From Undaria pinnatifida (lineage: Eukaryota > Sar > Phaeophyceae > Laminariales > Alariaceae): a stretch of 64,000 nt of DNA. Location: the NCBI GenBank assembly GCA_012845835.1, contig JABAKD010000026.1:1492046-1556045 (forward strand), written 5' to 3'. Numbering within the stretch: position 1 is the first letter of the stretch; the number at the start of each line of letters is the position of its first letter. A program made the position numbers and the translations under genes. Positions 11,060 through 22,100 of this stretch are shown here, piece after piece. The notes beneath the pieces were generated by a model. It worked only from the letters and a program-made list of their open reading frames with translations, had not been told where the DNA came from and searched no databases.

Positions 11060-12216
11060 GTTCTAGGTGCGATGGGCTACTTTACTCAACCACCAAAAAC
11101 CGTCGCGGGCTTTGTGTACCAGATGTGTGCCCCCGCGGGGAGGGTCGCGGAGCTGAAGCGTTGAAGCCAGAGGTGGCGTGGGACGAGGCTGTACCCGGAA
11201 GCGAGAAAAAAATCGCCCCGGGTCCGCGCTAGTTCGCGGTGAGGAGACCCGATACGCATCTGTCGGTATAAGCGGTTGGAATGGCGGTGTTGTGAAGGAG
11301 TGCCAGACCAATAGCGGAGGATGTGAAGCTGGTGGTGTTATAAGTTTTGTTTGTGTTCCCATGGTGGCCTGAGATGTCCGGTGGCTGCGCTGACGGAGTT
11401 GTTGTACGCGCTCTCGGCGTGTGGGACTTGAATATCCTAGTCCGTTTGTTGTTCGCCGCCCACCATGGCGAGCATGGGGGTTATGGTATGGTTGACGCGC
11501 TCGCCACCGCCGTTGGTGCACGGATGGTAGGAGCTGGTGGCAATCTCATTGATGCCGAGGCGGTCGTAGAGGGCGAGGGAAAGTTTGGCGCAACACCGGA
11601 GTCCGTTTGTCGAAGAGTAGGGTTACGGGATATCCCCAGAGAGGGATGCATCGGTCGACAAGGACGTCAGCCGTGCCGGAGGTGGTGAACTGAGCGTTCG
11701 TAGTGAGGTAAATGTCGGAGCGGCGGCTGAAACGGTCCGTAAAAAGGAGGATGCAGGCGTTGCACCGAAGCGTTAAGGGTAAGGGGCCAGAGTAGTCCAC
11801 GCTGATGAGGATGCCGGGGCCGTTAGGTGACGGCAAGGAAAGGTTAGGCCAGCGAACTGTGTGGCGTGAAGTCTTGCCCGCGTGGCACTTGAGGCAGTGG
11901 TGGAGCCACCAACGGTTGGAAATCTCCATGCCGATCCATCAGTAGAAACGCCTGAGCATGCTAAGTGTCCAAGAAACACCCAAATGGCAAGAGGTGGTGT
12001 GTGTAGGACCCATGGGCGCATCAACATTGGAACGTAGACGTGGGGGGGTGGGTCAAAGGGCGGGGGTGGTGGATCGCGGGTATGGCACGTTGGATCCGTG
12101 TGTGGTCGCTGTACGAGAAGAACGGTGCTGTCGTCGGTGGTGTGTAGATGGTCTTTTGTGGCGTGGGTTAGGACCTCCGCAAGAGATGGGAGACGGGTCG
12201 AGGGGATGTAGTCCAA
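11060..12216 (-). pseudogene. Minus-strand gypsy integrase remnant
   Basis: Read downwards from 12216, the minus strand gives integrase pieces in order. First comes the zinc-binding region with HHCLKCHAGKTSRHTVRWPN. The core follows, with ISVDYSGPLP (first catalytic Asp present), ILLFTDRFSRRSD and WGYPVTLLFDKR, the last standing where the second Asp (SDNG in most copies) belongs. A C-terminal piece down to about 11063 carries ARDGFWWLSKVAHRT. The frame changes at least twice, so no single intact protein is encoded. The family is the same as the copy at 3.5-3.8 kb. Confidence 0.75.
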
Positions 12217-12892
12217 GAGTTCGTCCGGTGGTGGCGAAGGTGAACCCAGGGACAGGAACCGAAGGGTGGCGAAACAGAGGGGCTCGGGGCGTTGCTCGCG
12301 CGCCCAGTCGGTGTAAGTTTAGTGCTCGACGCAAGAACGGAGATGGAGGTCATCAATGGACTCCACAATGGGTTGCGGTGTAGTCGAGGTGGTGCTTTCA
12401 GAGCAGGGGGGGGCGGCGAGGGAGGGGGCCTTAGATCGGTGGTCTGCGATAATGAGGGGGGGGGTCGGTTGCGGGGTGCTTGATGGAGTCGCGGTTGAAG
12501 GCGACGAGGTGCTGTGCGCAGCGCGGCGTTGTGTGCTAGCAGGTCGTTGGGCGGCCGACCTGGACCCAAGCGTGGGTGGGCGGCGCTGGGGAGATGGAGG
12601 TCTTGAAGCGGCGGTAGCGGGGAGCAGACGGATAAATCACCGTAGTCCGCAGGAGTACGGGGAGTTCCAGCTGCAGCTGCGGAGCTGCTCCGGGTCCGAG
12701 AAGACATCAGGCCTGACGAGGAGAGGTCGAAACCGAGACGCCCGAGGTGGACGATGGGGAGACGACGGGTGGCCTGCAAGCCAAACCAGGAGGAGCGCCA
12801 GTGAGCACGGCGGCTTGCTCGGAGCTGGAAGGCGATTCGGCGATGTGGTCGAAAGTAGAGATGTCGCCGACAGAAACGCTGGAAGGCGAGTT

Positions 12893-13710
12893 GACGGCGA
12901 GGTCTTGGACAAAGCGGGGGACGGCAGGAACGCGGTGTAGCGATGCCGCAGTGGGGTCTTCATCTTGGGCTATTCGTTGGCCGACGGGAGCGCCGTGAGG
13001 CGATGTCGCGGCGAGGTCTTGGCCTTGGGCAAAGCGGTGGTCGGCGGGAACGCCGTGAGGCGATGCCGTGGCGACGGTTTGGTCCGGGACAAAGCGGTGG
13101 CCGGCGGGGACGCCTGAGGCGATGCCGCGGCGGGGTCTTGGCCTTGGACAAAGCGGTGGCCGGTGGCGACGCCGTGAGATGATACCGCGGCGGGGTCTTG
13201 GTCTTGGGCAAAGCGGTGGCCGACAGGAGGGCCGTGAAGCGGTGCCGCGGCGGGTCTTGGTCTTGGGCAAAGCGGTGGCCTACGGGAGCGCCGTGAGGCG
13301 GTGCCGCGGTGGGTCTTGGTCTTGCACAAAGCGGTGATCGGCAAGGACGCTATGAGACGATTCCGCAGCGGGGTTTTGGTCTTGGGCAAAGTGGTGGCCG
13401 ACGGGAGCGCCATGAGGCGGTGCCGCGGCGAGGTCTTGATCGTAACGTGGAACAGCGAATCGCGGCAAAGCGAGTCGGTGGTAAGGCCTTGGGGAAAGTG
13501 GGAGCCGAGGAGAAGGCTGCGAGGCGATCCAGCGGCGGGGGCTTGGGAAAAGCGGAGGGCGAGGGGAAGGCTGTGAGGCGATCCGGCGGCGGGGGCTTGG
13601 GTAAAGCGGAGTCCAAGGGGAAGGCTGCGAGGCGATCCAGCGGCGGGGGCTTAGGGAAAGCGGGGACCAAGGGGAAGGCTGTGAAGCGATCCGGCGACGG
13701 GGTTCGGGGC
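12893..13710 (-). repeat. Minisatellite of ~60-bp units followed by 54-bp variant units
   Basis: Counting from one AAAGCGGTGG to the next gives 59-60 bp spacing through about eight units (e.g. 13031, 13091, 13150, 13210, 13269, 13328, 13388). The array then changes to a related 54-bp unit containing GCGGGGGCTTGGG and AGGCGATCC (13549, 13603, 13657). Read on the minus strand the 60-bp units give a 20-residue Pro/Ala/Arg-rich repeat, placed upstream of the gypsy integrase remnant in the same transcriptional direction. It may be an expanded linker of the element's polyprotein. Confidence 0.8.
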
Positions 13711-13999
13711 GGCGATGGCGGCCACGAATGGCCGTGTAATCTGGGCTGAATCCGAGGCGTCCACACGCGGTCCGTGGCGGCGGTAGTCAACGAAATCGTT
13801 GTTGGTGCAGGGGAACGGGGGGATGGGCTCGAAGCAGTTGTGGGCAGGTGGGACAAGCCCCCCCAAGCCAATGCCCGGAATGAAAAGCTCGATTGCAGTG
13901 AAACCGTAGGCTTGGATAAGGTGGATGCAGACGGTGTCGGGGCTGGTGAGGCGGTTGAACCCGGTACGGTCGAGGTCGGTGGCTGGTGAGGGCTGGGAA

Positions 14000-14640
14000 A
14001 CCCGAGGAGCGGACCAATTTGACTAGGACGAGAAACCCGGCTCTGGTCCCATGTGCCGTGCTGCTGTTACTACCGCTGCTACATACACCTTCTTCTGCTT
14101 CTGCTGTGCTGCTGCTGATTCTAATGCTGCCCCTGCTACGAGAACAGCACCACCAACCAGTCGTACGGGTACCGACTTTTTCTCTCTCTGAAGACACTAC
14201 TGGGTGTGCGGCATGCTTTGATTTGACAGGCATTGCTGATCTACGTTATATACGAAGTACGAGTACAGTATGGGTTTCTCCCATGCTGATCGTGTGTTGG
14301 TGATCGGAGATGCAGATTGTGAGCGTTTACAATTCAACCGAAAAAACAGGAAGCACTATCTGTTATGCTGCAGCATGTTGCTGTACGAGTACCTTTTTTC
14401 AGAGGTTGATCGACGAGACACACGCACAGCGACTTTGACCCGGCTCTAGTCCCGTGTGCGTTCTGCTGTTACTACCGCTGCTTCTACATCTTCTGCTGTA
14501 CGAGTAGTAGTTATTCTCAGGGGGTTGTTGGACGACTTTTTCTTTCTGTAAAAGCTATAGACTATATGCTGCTGTACGAGTACCTATCTTCAGGAGGTTG
14601 ATCGACGACTTATTTTTCTCTCTGAACACAGAACGTAAAT
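14000..14640 (+). repeat. Internally duplicated block including partner of 8446-8600
   Basis: The block CTGCTGTTACTACCGCTGCT occurs at about 14060 and 14465. The block GCTGTACGAGTA, a short gap and AG(A/G)GGTTGATCGACGA occurs near 14375, and further diverged copies occur near 14500 and 14570. The 14199-14440 part matches 8446-8600. Confidence 0.6.
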
Positions 14641-14999
14641 ATCAAACAGCGTACATATTCGTTTAGCTTGTACGGGATAATAAAAAGCCGACAATACCTG
14701 AGATAGATAGATGCTGATCGTTCTGTCAAGAGTTCAACCAAAAAAAACGGGAGAACTGCCATACCTAAGCTGCTGCTGCTGAACGAGTACCTGCTATATC
14801 CACAAGCAAGCCCACAAGCGCGTCGAGAACAACAACAGCTCTCCCTCTTTTCCCTTTTTCGTTCGGGATACCCGAAGCAGTGATGGCGAACCTACCGGTA
14901 CACCCTCAATGCGATAAGTCCCGACTCCCCTTTTGAAGACGCTCTGGAAAAAAAATATGTGGGGTCGACTGTACAAGGTACTCCATATAATATAATATA

Positions 15000-15720
15000 A
15001 TCTCCCCCCCCCCCCCCCCCCCTCTTGCTCTCCCTTACTCAAACGCCCCACCAAATATCGAAATCCGCCACATTAATAAACACTTCACGCACAGGATATC
15101 ACCTCATTATCTTTCGAGAGCCATCCATGCCGCTGTGTTCCTCCCCCCCCCCCCCCCCCCCCCTCGCCTCGAACGCCCCCTTCTTCCCCATCACCCGCAC
15201 CTTCGCCTAGACCTAGCACCACACGTATAACAAACCCCTCACCTAAAGCCGCTTCCCCCCCCCCCCACCCCCCACCCCCGCCCCCACCCCCCACCCTCCC
15301 CCCCCAACCCATCCCAACCCCACCCCCTCGAACACTCCACCCTCTCTTTACTCACTGATTGTACGACTTACCCCAGGATATACACGATAAACTGATGTAT
15401 TATTTCCAAAAATGTCTCATTTATCCCCTCGAAATAATGTATAGTTTCCAGGCACATATCGAGCTGCCCCCCCCCCCCCCCCCCGCCCCCAATAATATAC
15501 TGGTGCCAAAACCGTCAGATTTATCCCCTCGAAAGGATTTATAGCTTACATGCACAAATTGCCCCTTCCCCCCCCCCCCCCCCCCCCCCCCCCGCCCCCC
15601 TCCAAACCCGCTCGCTTTTGATCAAAACCAGGCCCCCCCTTTCCCTTCACAGCTGTCAGATTTTGTCCCCCTCAGAAACGGGTTTTATAGTTTCCGCGCA
15701 CAGACTGACTAAAATCATCC
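15000..15720 (+). repeat. Poly-C tracts separating a diverged ~110-bp repeat
   Basis: Runs of about 17-25 C occur near 15003, 15145, 15468 and 15570, with C-rich sequence at 15257-15305. Between 15405 and 15715 three diverged units contain GTC(T/A)(C/G)ATTTATCCCCTCGAAA or a relative, then a TATAGTTT/TATAGCTT block, then CATGCACA/CGCGCACAGA. Each of the first two is followed by a poly-C tract. Confidence 0.75.
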
Positions 15721-15814
15721 TGTTGACCCTGATAGCTACACTGTAGCTGTAAGGGGAGTCGCCGACCTATATCCTTAATGAGGACACACAACTCGTAATG
15801 CGCGCGATCGGAGT

Positions 15815-15875
15815 ATCACACACAGCTTGCAAAGATGAGTTTCGACGAAATCTTCGATCTCACAGCTGGAGTGTA
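15815..15875 (-). repeat. Copy of the ~50-bp LCKL dispersed repeat
   Basis: The plus strand has TATCACACACAGCTTGCAAA followed by GATGAGTTTCGACGAAATC and CTCACAGCTGGAGTGTATTTT. The minus strand reads an open frame SSCEIEDFVETHLCKLCV. The AT-rich tail (ATTTTTATAATATAATA) is similar to that near 32850-32890. Confidence 0.6.
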
Positions 15876-16010
15876 TTTTAATTTTTATAATATAATAATA
15901 GTCTATATATAATGCATCGCAGATATGGCTACAGTACTGGGCCCTCTAGTCTATAGTGCCGGTTACAAGAAAGTAATCGCGAAATTAGCAAGGGTGTGTC
16001 CTGAGATTTG

Positions 16011-16112
16011 ACCGGCACTATACAGGGCACCGGCACTATTCAGAATAGTGCCTCAATAGTGCCGGTCCGGCATTATTGAGGTTTCTCAATAGTGCCGGAC
16101 CGGCACTATTGA
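16011..16112. repeat. Inverted AATAGTGCCGG repeats (hairpin-forming)
   Basis: CCGGCACTATT and its complement AATAGTGCCGG occur six times within 100 bp. They are arranged as nested palindromes such as CTCAATAGTGCCGG facing CCGGCACTATTGAG. Similar clusters are at 17215-17310 and 21096-21240. Confidence 0.85.
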
Positions 16113-16255
16113 GGAGGTGCTTTATTTCATGGTGTGGCGCTCACGCTTTGCGGGGCCAACAGAGTGCGAAATGGATGGAAATTATACTTTTAATACATAA
16201 TTTCAAATTATGTATTAATAGTGGACGAAGCTAAATCTCAGTCCTCGTTGCCCTC

Positions 16256-16555
16256 GTTCGATGTTGCAAGATAAAAAAAAGACAAAACAGAAAAAGAGAC
16301 ACGACAGGAAGCGCACTGCCAAAAAACAAACAACCATGTATGTACTGTACCCCCCGCCCTCACTTGTCGCGACAAAGTCCCTCATGTCTGCCTGGCGCAC
16401 CCGCTTCGATGTTGCAAGCAAAAACAAAAACAAATACAAGTAAACCAAGACAAGCACGACAGGAAGCGCACCGCAAGAAAATCAGACGACCATGTACCCC
16501 CCGCCCTCACTACGTCGCGACAACTTTCTCTGTCCGCCTGGCGCACCCGCTCAGG
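16256..16555 (+). repeat. Tandem duplication, ~150-bp unit, two copies
   Basis: Both copies run TTCGATGTTGCAAG, an A-rich stretch, ACGACAGGAAGCGCAC, ACCATGTA, CCCCCCGCCCTCACT, GTCGCGACAA and CTGGCGCACCCGCT. The copies start near 16257 and 16409. Confidence 0.85.
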
Positions 16556-16747
16556 GGAATGCGCTGCGATCATCGCCATCTACGCTTTCGTTAGGTAGAA
16601 CGCCACGTCTCCGTTGCCACCTCCTCTGCTGCCGCTTCCAGACGCCGAAGTGAGACGACAGCTCATCATAAGCCGGTGGAGCACGGCGCTCGCGCCCCGT
16701 GTTTTCATCGCCACTGCCCTCCCCCTCTTTGTCATCCCCCTCTTTGT

Positions 16748-16978
16748 CCTCCTCCTCTCGTCCTCCTCCTCTTCGTCCTCCTCCTCTTCGTCCTCCTCCT
16801 CTTCGTCCTCCTCCTCTTCGTCCTCCTCCTCTTCGTCCTCCTCCTCTTCGTCCTCCTCCTCTTCGTCCTCCTCCTCTTCGTCCTCCTCTTCGTCCTCCTC
16901 CTCTTCGTCCTCCTCCTCTTCGTCCTCCTCCTCTTCGTCCTCCTCCTCTTCGTCCTCCTCCTCTTCGTCCTTCTCCTC
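16748..16978 (+). repeat. 15-bp minisatellite (CGTCCTCCTCCTCTT)n
   Basis: About fifteen near-perfect 15-bp units, one of them shortened to 12 bp. The array is open in several frames on both strands (poly-Ser, poly-Leu/Val/Phe, Asp/Glu-rich on the minus strand). The long open frames here are therefore not evidence of a gene. Confidence 0.95.
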
Positions 16979-17214
16979 GCCACATCCTCCCTTGCAGACG
17001 TGGCCATCAGGGGCTTGCGACGTTCTGTGTCTTGTTGAAGGCAAACATCACCTTCCGCACAAAAAGCATGGTGCGCCTCTGCGTAGAGCTCTTCGGGTCG
17101 GCAGCAGCACTTGTACCCTCTTTTCTGTGCCGCGTCTGTTCTCTGTCTTGGTGTGTGTAGTGAATCGGCACTCTTGCGGGGCGCCGTGGTGCCTAACCGG
17201 CACCGCGGGGCAGC

Positions 17215-17312
17215 CCTCAATAGTGCCGGCCCGGCACTATTGAGGGCGCTGTCTGTATCCAGAGATGTTACCGGCACTATATCGGGCACCGGCACTATTC
17301 AACCGGCACTAT
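17215..17312. repeat. AATAGTGCCGG hairpin repeats, second cluster
   Basis: It contains CCTCAATAGTGCCGG next to CCGGCACTATTGAGG, then CCGGCACTAT, GCACCGGCACTATTC and ACCGGCACTATAG. It is the same family as at 16.0 kb and 21.1 kb. Confidence 0.8.
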
Positions 17313-17384
17313 AGAAGGCCTAGTACTGTACCTGGTACTGCAGGTATTGAGGCCGCGCCTCATTACCACCAACTAGTAGTAGTA

Positions 17385-17470
17385 ATCCGGTCGCCCCGGT
17401 GGCGTATCAGGTTATCCTCGAGCCTGGCAGAGGTCAGTTTCGTGAGTTCGAGCCCCGCCGAGTGCATACT
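17385..17470 (+). ncRNA. tRNA-like sequence (possible tRNA-derived SINE head or tRNA pseudogene)
   Basis: A box-A-like TGGCGTATCAGG near 17400 is followed about 45 bp later by a box-B-like GAGTTCGAGCCCC. Between them, CCTCGAGCCTGGCAGAGG can fold as an anticodon-type hairpin. The T-stem has a mismatch and no matching acceptor stem is visible, so a functional tRNA is unlikely. Confidence 0.35.
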
Positions 17471-17664
17471 CGTATAAATTCGTTGGGACTTTTTCTTGAG
17501 CACAAATTGACTTGCGGAAAGCGCGAGAGCGTGAGTTAGCAACATTCGATGAAAAATCGACGAGCAGTGGGACTGCTGAACCCTATGCGCGATAAAAATT
17601 GAAGGCAAGAACCGGGGGGGAGAAGGGACGACACCTGTGACAACGGCTTGTCCAGAAGCTGGAA

Positions 17665-17965
17665 AGTGAAAGTGTGAGAAAAAAAAAAAGAAAAAAAAAA
17701 AAGTAAGTTAGCCCAATGCCATCCTTAGCCAGTTCCTAGGGTCTGCTAGTACTAAGTATGACATTTTTCTTTCTTTTTCTTTTTCTTTTTCTTTTTTCTT
17801 TTTTTTCTCTGCTTCTTTCCTTGCTTTCTTGTCTTTCTTGTCTTTTCTTGCTTTTCTTGTCTTTTTCTTCTCTTCGCTTGCCTTTTTCGTTTTGTTTCGT
17901 TTTTCTTCTCTTTTCTTTCCTTTCCTTTATCTTCTTTTCTTTTCTTTGTTTCTTTTTCTCCAATT
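17665..17965 (+). repeat. Poly-A / polypyrimidine low-complexity tract
   Basis: An A-rich run at 17680-17705 is followed by about 200 bp of TTTCTT- and CTTTTC-type pyrimidine sequence from 17765 to 17960. Confidence 0.85.
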
Positions 17966-18126
17966 CACTTATGCCTGCCGTGCGTATGCGTAGTGATAAA
18001 TACTACGTGTAATATATACGCGTGGTAGTCTTCCTCGGGTGACAATCGGAATATTTGGTTTCTCCAGGCGTGAGTAGTGAGACGTATGCACCGGCCTGGA
18101 CCTGGCACATCGTAGACTGACTCCCG

Positions 18127-18287
18127 ATTTCACTTTTATATGTTTCTGGTGGAGGCATGAATTGCGTCAGCTGTGATATATGCGTGTACCACCTTGGGTT
18201 GTGTGTGTTTTTCCCTGGGGTATTCCTCATCTCCAGTGACTGGAGCCTGTCCTGTGAACACGGACTTGATTATGCGAGTTAATGTGA

Positions 18288-18290
<3 letters not shown>
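18127..18290 (+). repeat. Dispersed element ending in (AAC)n, copy 1
   Basis: The stretch from CGATTTCACTTTTA to ATTATGCGAGTTAATGTGAG is repeated in inverted orientation at 33231-33397. Its last 30 bp recur at about 61070-61100. In all three, ATTATGCGAGTTAATGTGAG is followed directly by an AAC-repeat tail. A repeat body with a fixed end and a microsatellite tail is typical of non-LTR retroelements such as SINEs or LINE 3' ends. Confidence 0.7.
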
Positions 18291-18495
<205 letters not shown>

Positions 18496-19137
18496 TAAAA
18501 GACACCACCCAAATATCGGGGCAAGCAACACCGACCAGCCCGAACGTATCCAATGTACACGGTTAGGGTACTTGGCCACTGCAATATCAGAACCAAGTAA
18601 GTACTGAGCGGAGTACTAAAACACAGACTGGGTGCTAACCCAAGCTATAACACATGTTGACTATCCTGCTATTACTCGAAGCGCCGGCTCGTCTGAATGA
18701 CGCAGCACAGCACACGTGTTTTCTGCTGCATGCACGTGGTGTAGGGCGTGTATGTTGTACAAAGCACAAAGTATCGTACACAAAAAGTGTTTTTCTAGAC
18801 GTCGTAGACGACACAAAAAAAAAGAACGAGCGTCTTTCAACACGCGCTTCCGGGGCCTGGAATCGCCCGGAGGAAGATCATCATCGATGCTGCACACTTC
18901 ATTGACAAGATATCTTGCAGCTCCTTTCACAAGAGAGATACCGCAGCAGCCAACATCCAAAATCCAGAATCCGTGAAGGGAAGCAAGAAGAGTTTCCCAA
19001 ATAGCGAGAGGCGTTTTCGTCAATAAAGTGAAACGGTCATATTTTGCGTGCCGCTCTTCCGTCTTCCTCGCTTCCAGTGACGCCACGACCTCGTGCAACA
19101 TCTAACACAATAATAACAACGACGTCAATCAAGGACT
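18496..19137. other. Gene-free stretch upstream of gene P1
   Basis: No convincing coding sequence. The last part precedes the proposed P1 start codon and may contain its 5' leader and promoter; no TATA-like element could be assigned. Confidence 0.4.
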
Positions 19138-22100
19138 ATGAACGAGGACGAGGATGCATCCTTGAGTGCCAGCGACGGCGATCTATCTTCGGCATACCTG
19201 AGCGATGGAGAGCAGGGTGCCAAAGCAATGAGAACGGGAGATCTGACCCCGCCCGAGCTGGGCGATTCACCTCCATTGCTGAACGGGTATTGCCAGACGT
19301 ACATTGTACGGAAACAGGACCAGCTGAGGGATCAGGGGAGGAACCGGCAGGTGCGCGTTCGACGATAAGAACTAGGGTAGAGCCTAAAACCTACTATCTC
19401 CTGCGTTAATTGATGTGGTATTAATAGTCAGTCCGCCGCTGATCTGGTTGTTGTGTTTTTGGTACGTGGATGTTGTGTAGTTTATGTTGTTTTGCGACGA
19501 GCGCGACGCGTGCGTGTGGTCGATGGCACGTGCACCACGACGTCGTGCAGAGCAGTCGTTCATTCCTCAAAGGTTTGACGCGGGTACCTTGTGCATAGCA
19601 TAACGTGAACCCAGCTATTAATAGTAAGCGGCACAGCGCAAGTTTGAGAAGATGTCTAGACTATAGGAGAGCTTCTTTCTCATTCTTGGTTTCCGCAATC
19701 GTTTCGAAAATCGGATACTATCAACGGTGCTGTTTCGATGCACCAGGCACCAGGTACACTGCCAACGTTCTTACGCCCACTACCTGGTATGAATCATAGT
19801 GCTTGTAGATAAGGGAGCAGGGCATCGTTCCCTCAAGATGTGTTCTCTTTCTCGTGTACCAGGTACCTGGTACATGATCTCTTTATATCTCTGCGCAGGG
19901 TATTCTCGACTCCGTGTCAACGTCCCTAGAGGGCATGCTGCTTGTGAGTGATACTGTATTACAGTAATCATGTAAACGAAACCATCACGCCTGCCCGTGC
20001 ATGAAAAAGGTGCTCTTTCGGTGCGGCAACTGGTGCTACACGGGAGTAGTGAGCTTTGCGGGGCTGGGCGATGGAGAAGCTATCACGCTGAAAGATATTC
20101 CACGGGCAGTGCCGATGTTGCAGCGACAGCAAGATCGGCTGAAGTTCTTCTGCTGTGCCGACAGGTGGGCTGGCGTGATAGTATCGGCCTTTATTATATT
20201 GAGAAACCAGGACGAAGCTGGTTTCAGTCCCTTCTTTCAGAGACGGTGTGTCCAACGCTAACTTCAGTATACAAAACAGCTGTTGAGTTTCTGATTCCCC
20301 GTAATCTTTAGGCTAGGTTTATTGTACCAGGGTAGAGCTCTTTCTTACGTGAGGGCATGTACGTAGTGTAAACAGTGTTTCTTCTCCCTTCAATGTTTTT
20401 GGCTCCAATCAGCCCCCAACGCTTCCGGTTTTCGCTTTTGATAGCCCGAGCACATGATGCCGTAGCTCAAGGCTATTTTGGAGGTATCTGGTTGTTGCCT
20501 CGCAAGCTTTCATGTTCGGTGAGGCTTGCAATATTTAGTGTGTGTATATATACCAGGTATGTATTGTGACCTCCGTGCCTCATGATTCGATCCAAGATTA
20601 TCTGCCCACCCTTTGGGCAATCGTACGTGCTATATTTAGCACACACTAGGGTACAGAGCTTTACTGTACGGGACGTCTGCCCTGACTGCATTGTGCGGAA
20701 GGGTATAATAGGTTTCGGCGCGTTCTGCACGATAAGACCTTGTGTTGTTCTGTACTACTGTAGTGCAGAGTACAGATATCATCGCCGATCTTGAACTTCA
20801 TCCAGAATCTTCTGTCGCAAGTCGCGAAAAGAGCGTCCCTTTTTATATCTGTGCGTGTTTCTTGTGTTGTCTTGGGCTTCCCTTCGAATCATACTGCACT
20901 AAAGGTCGTACGATTGCGGGCACGTGCCGTGTATATCGAGCCGTACGGTATATCGACCAAAAAGCATGCCCGTTGCTGTATCAGCGACAGGCGATGCTCG
21001 ATTCCCATCGTTTTTTAATTCGCAATCGTATTTCAACGGGAAACAAATATACCTGGTATGGGTTCGCGTAACATTGCTGTGCCTTGGGGGGTTCCCAATA
21101 GTAGTGCCGCTGAATAGTGCCACTTCTCTATAGTGCCAGTGAAATCGCTTGGCACCACTGGAACAACTTGCAGTAACTATACTATTTACAGTATCCTTGT
21201 ACCCAATAGTGCCGGTGCCCTGAATAATGCCGGTATACCCGTACATGGGTGATGCGGGCTTCGTGTTTTCGCGGTCGCCAGTGGGCGAGCGCATGGAAGC
21301 CCGTGGGCACCCGCGGGCGCCCATGGTCGCTCCTATGGGCGACCGCGATATCCCAACTCAGTTCACGTGTGTGCGTAGGAAGTACCGCGGGCGCCCACGA
21401 TCGTCCGCGGGTGCCCGTCAGTACTCCCGCAGTATCCTGCCGGTGTTCCCATCATGAGGGTTCCCGCATGAAGTTCCATGTTAGTCCCCGCGATACCTCC
21501 CATTGGACTCTTCACGGGTGCCCACAGTAGTTGTCATGGGCGCCCGCGTTCCGAATATCTCGATCCTATCCCTAAGAATGTGTACGCAAATATACTCCAG
21601 GCTAAAAAGCACTAGTCCCACGCGATAGTGTATGTATTCAATACTTCCCCTCTAACGCCAACACCAACCCCGACCCTGAGACATGTTCGGTGCTCGCGCG
21701 GGTACCCGCGGGAACGCCCGCGATAACTACCATGGGATACCGCGGGTTCACGCAGGTTATAAGCTAGGGTTTTGCGGGTGCCCGCGAAACCCCGCGGTAT
21801 GCCGCGGTAGCTCCTGCGGGCACCCGCGTGGCATGTCGCGAGATAACGTGGTACATCGCGGGATACCATGTGGGTGCCCATGAACTTCCCGCAGGCGCCC
21901 GCCCAAACGCCACGCAATGTGACGCATTGCGGTATATTGGGCCGGCATATACCGACACTATTGGTACCCCCACACGGTATTTCAGATACTTCAACTGTGG
22001 GTTCGACAAAGTCAAGGCTCCACTTTGCAAGCTTCGTGACAATTTCGTACCGATTTTTGGACTTAAGAGCTCGTCTTTGCAAATTTTTATTCACTGAGCA

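Noticed and set aside
12168-13871. Pro/Ala-rich open frames of up to 203 residues on the minus strand
   Set aside because: They follow the 60/54-bp minisatellite and its flanks and contain no independent domain; treated as part of the gypsy debris.
16551-17295. Asp/Glu-rich and Ser-rich open frames on both strands
   Set aside because: The 15-bp minisatellite is open in many frames at once; no conserved sequence lies outside it.
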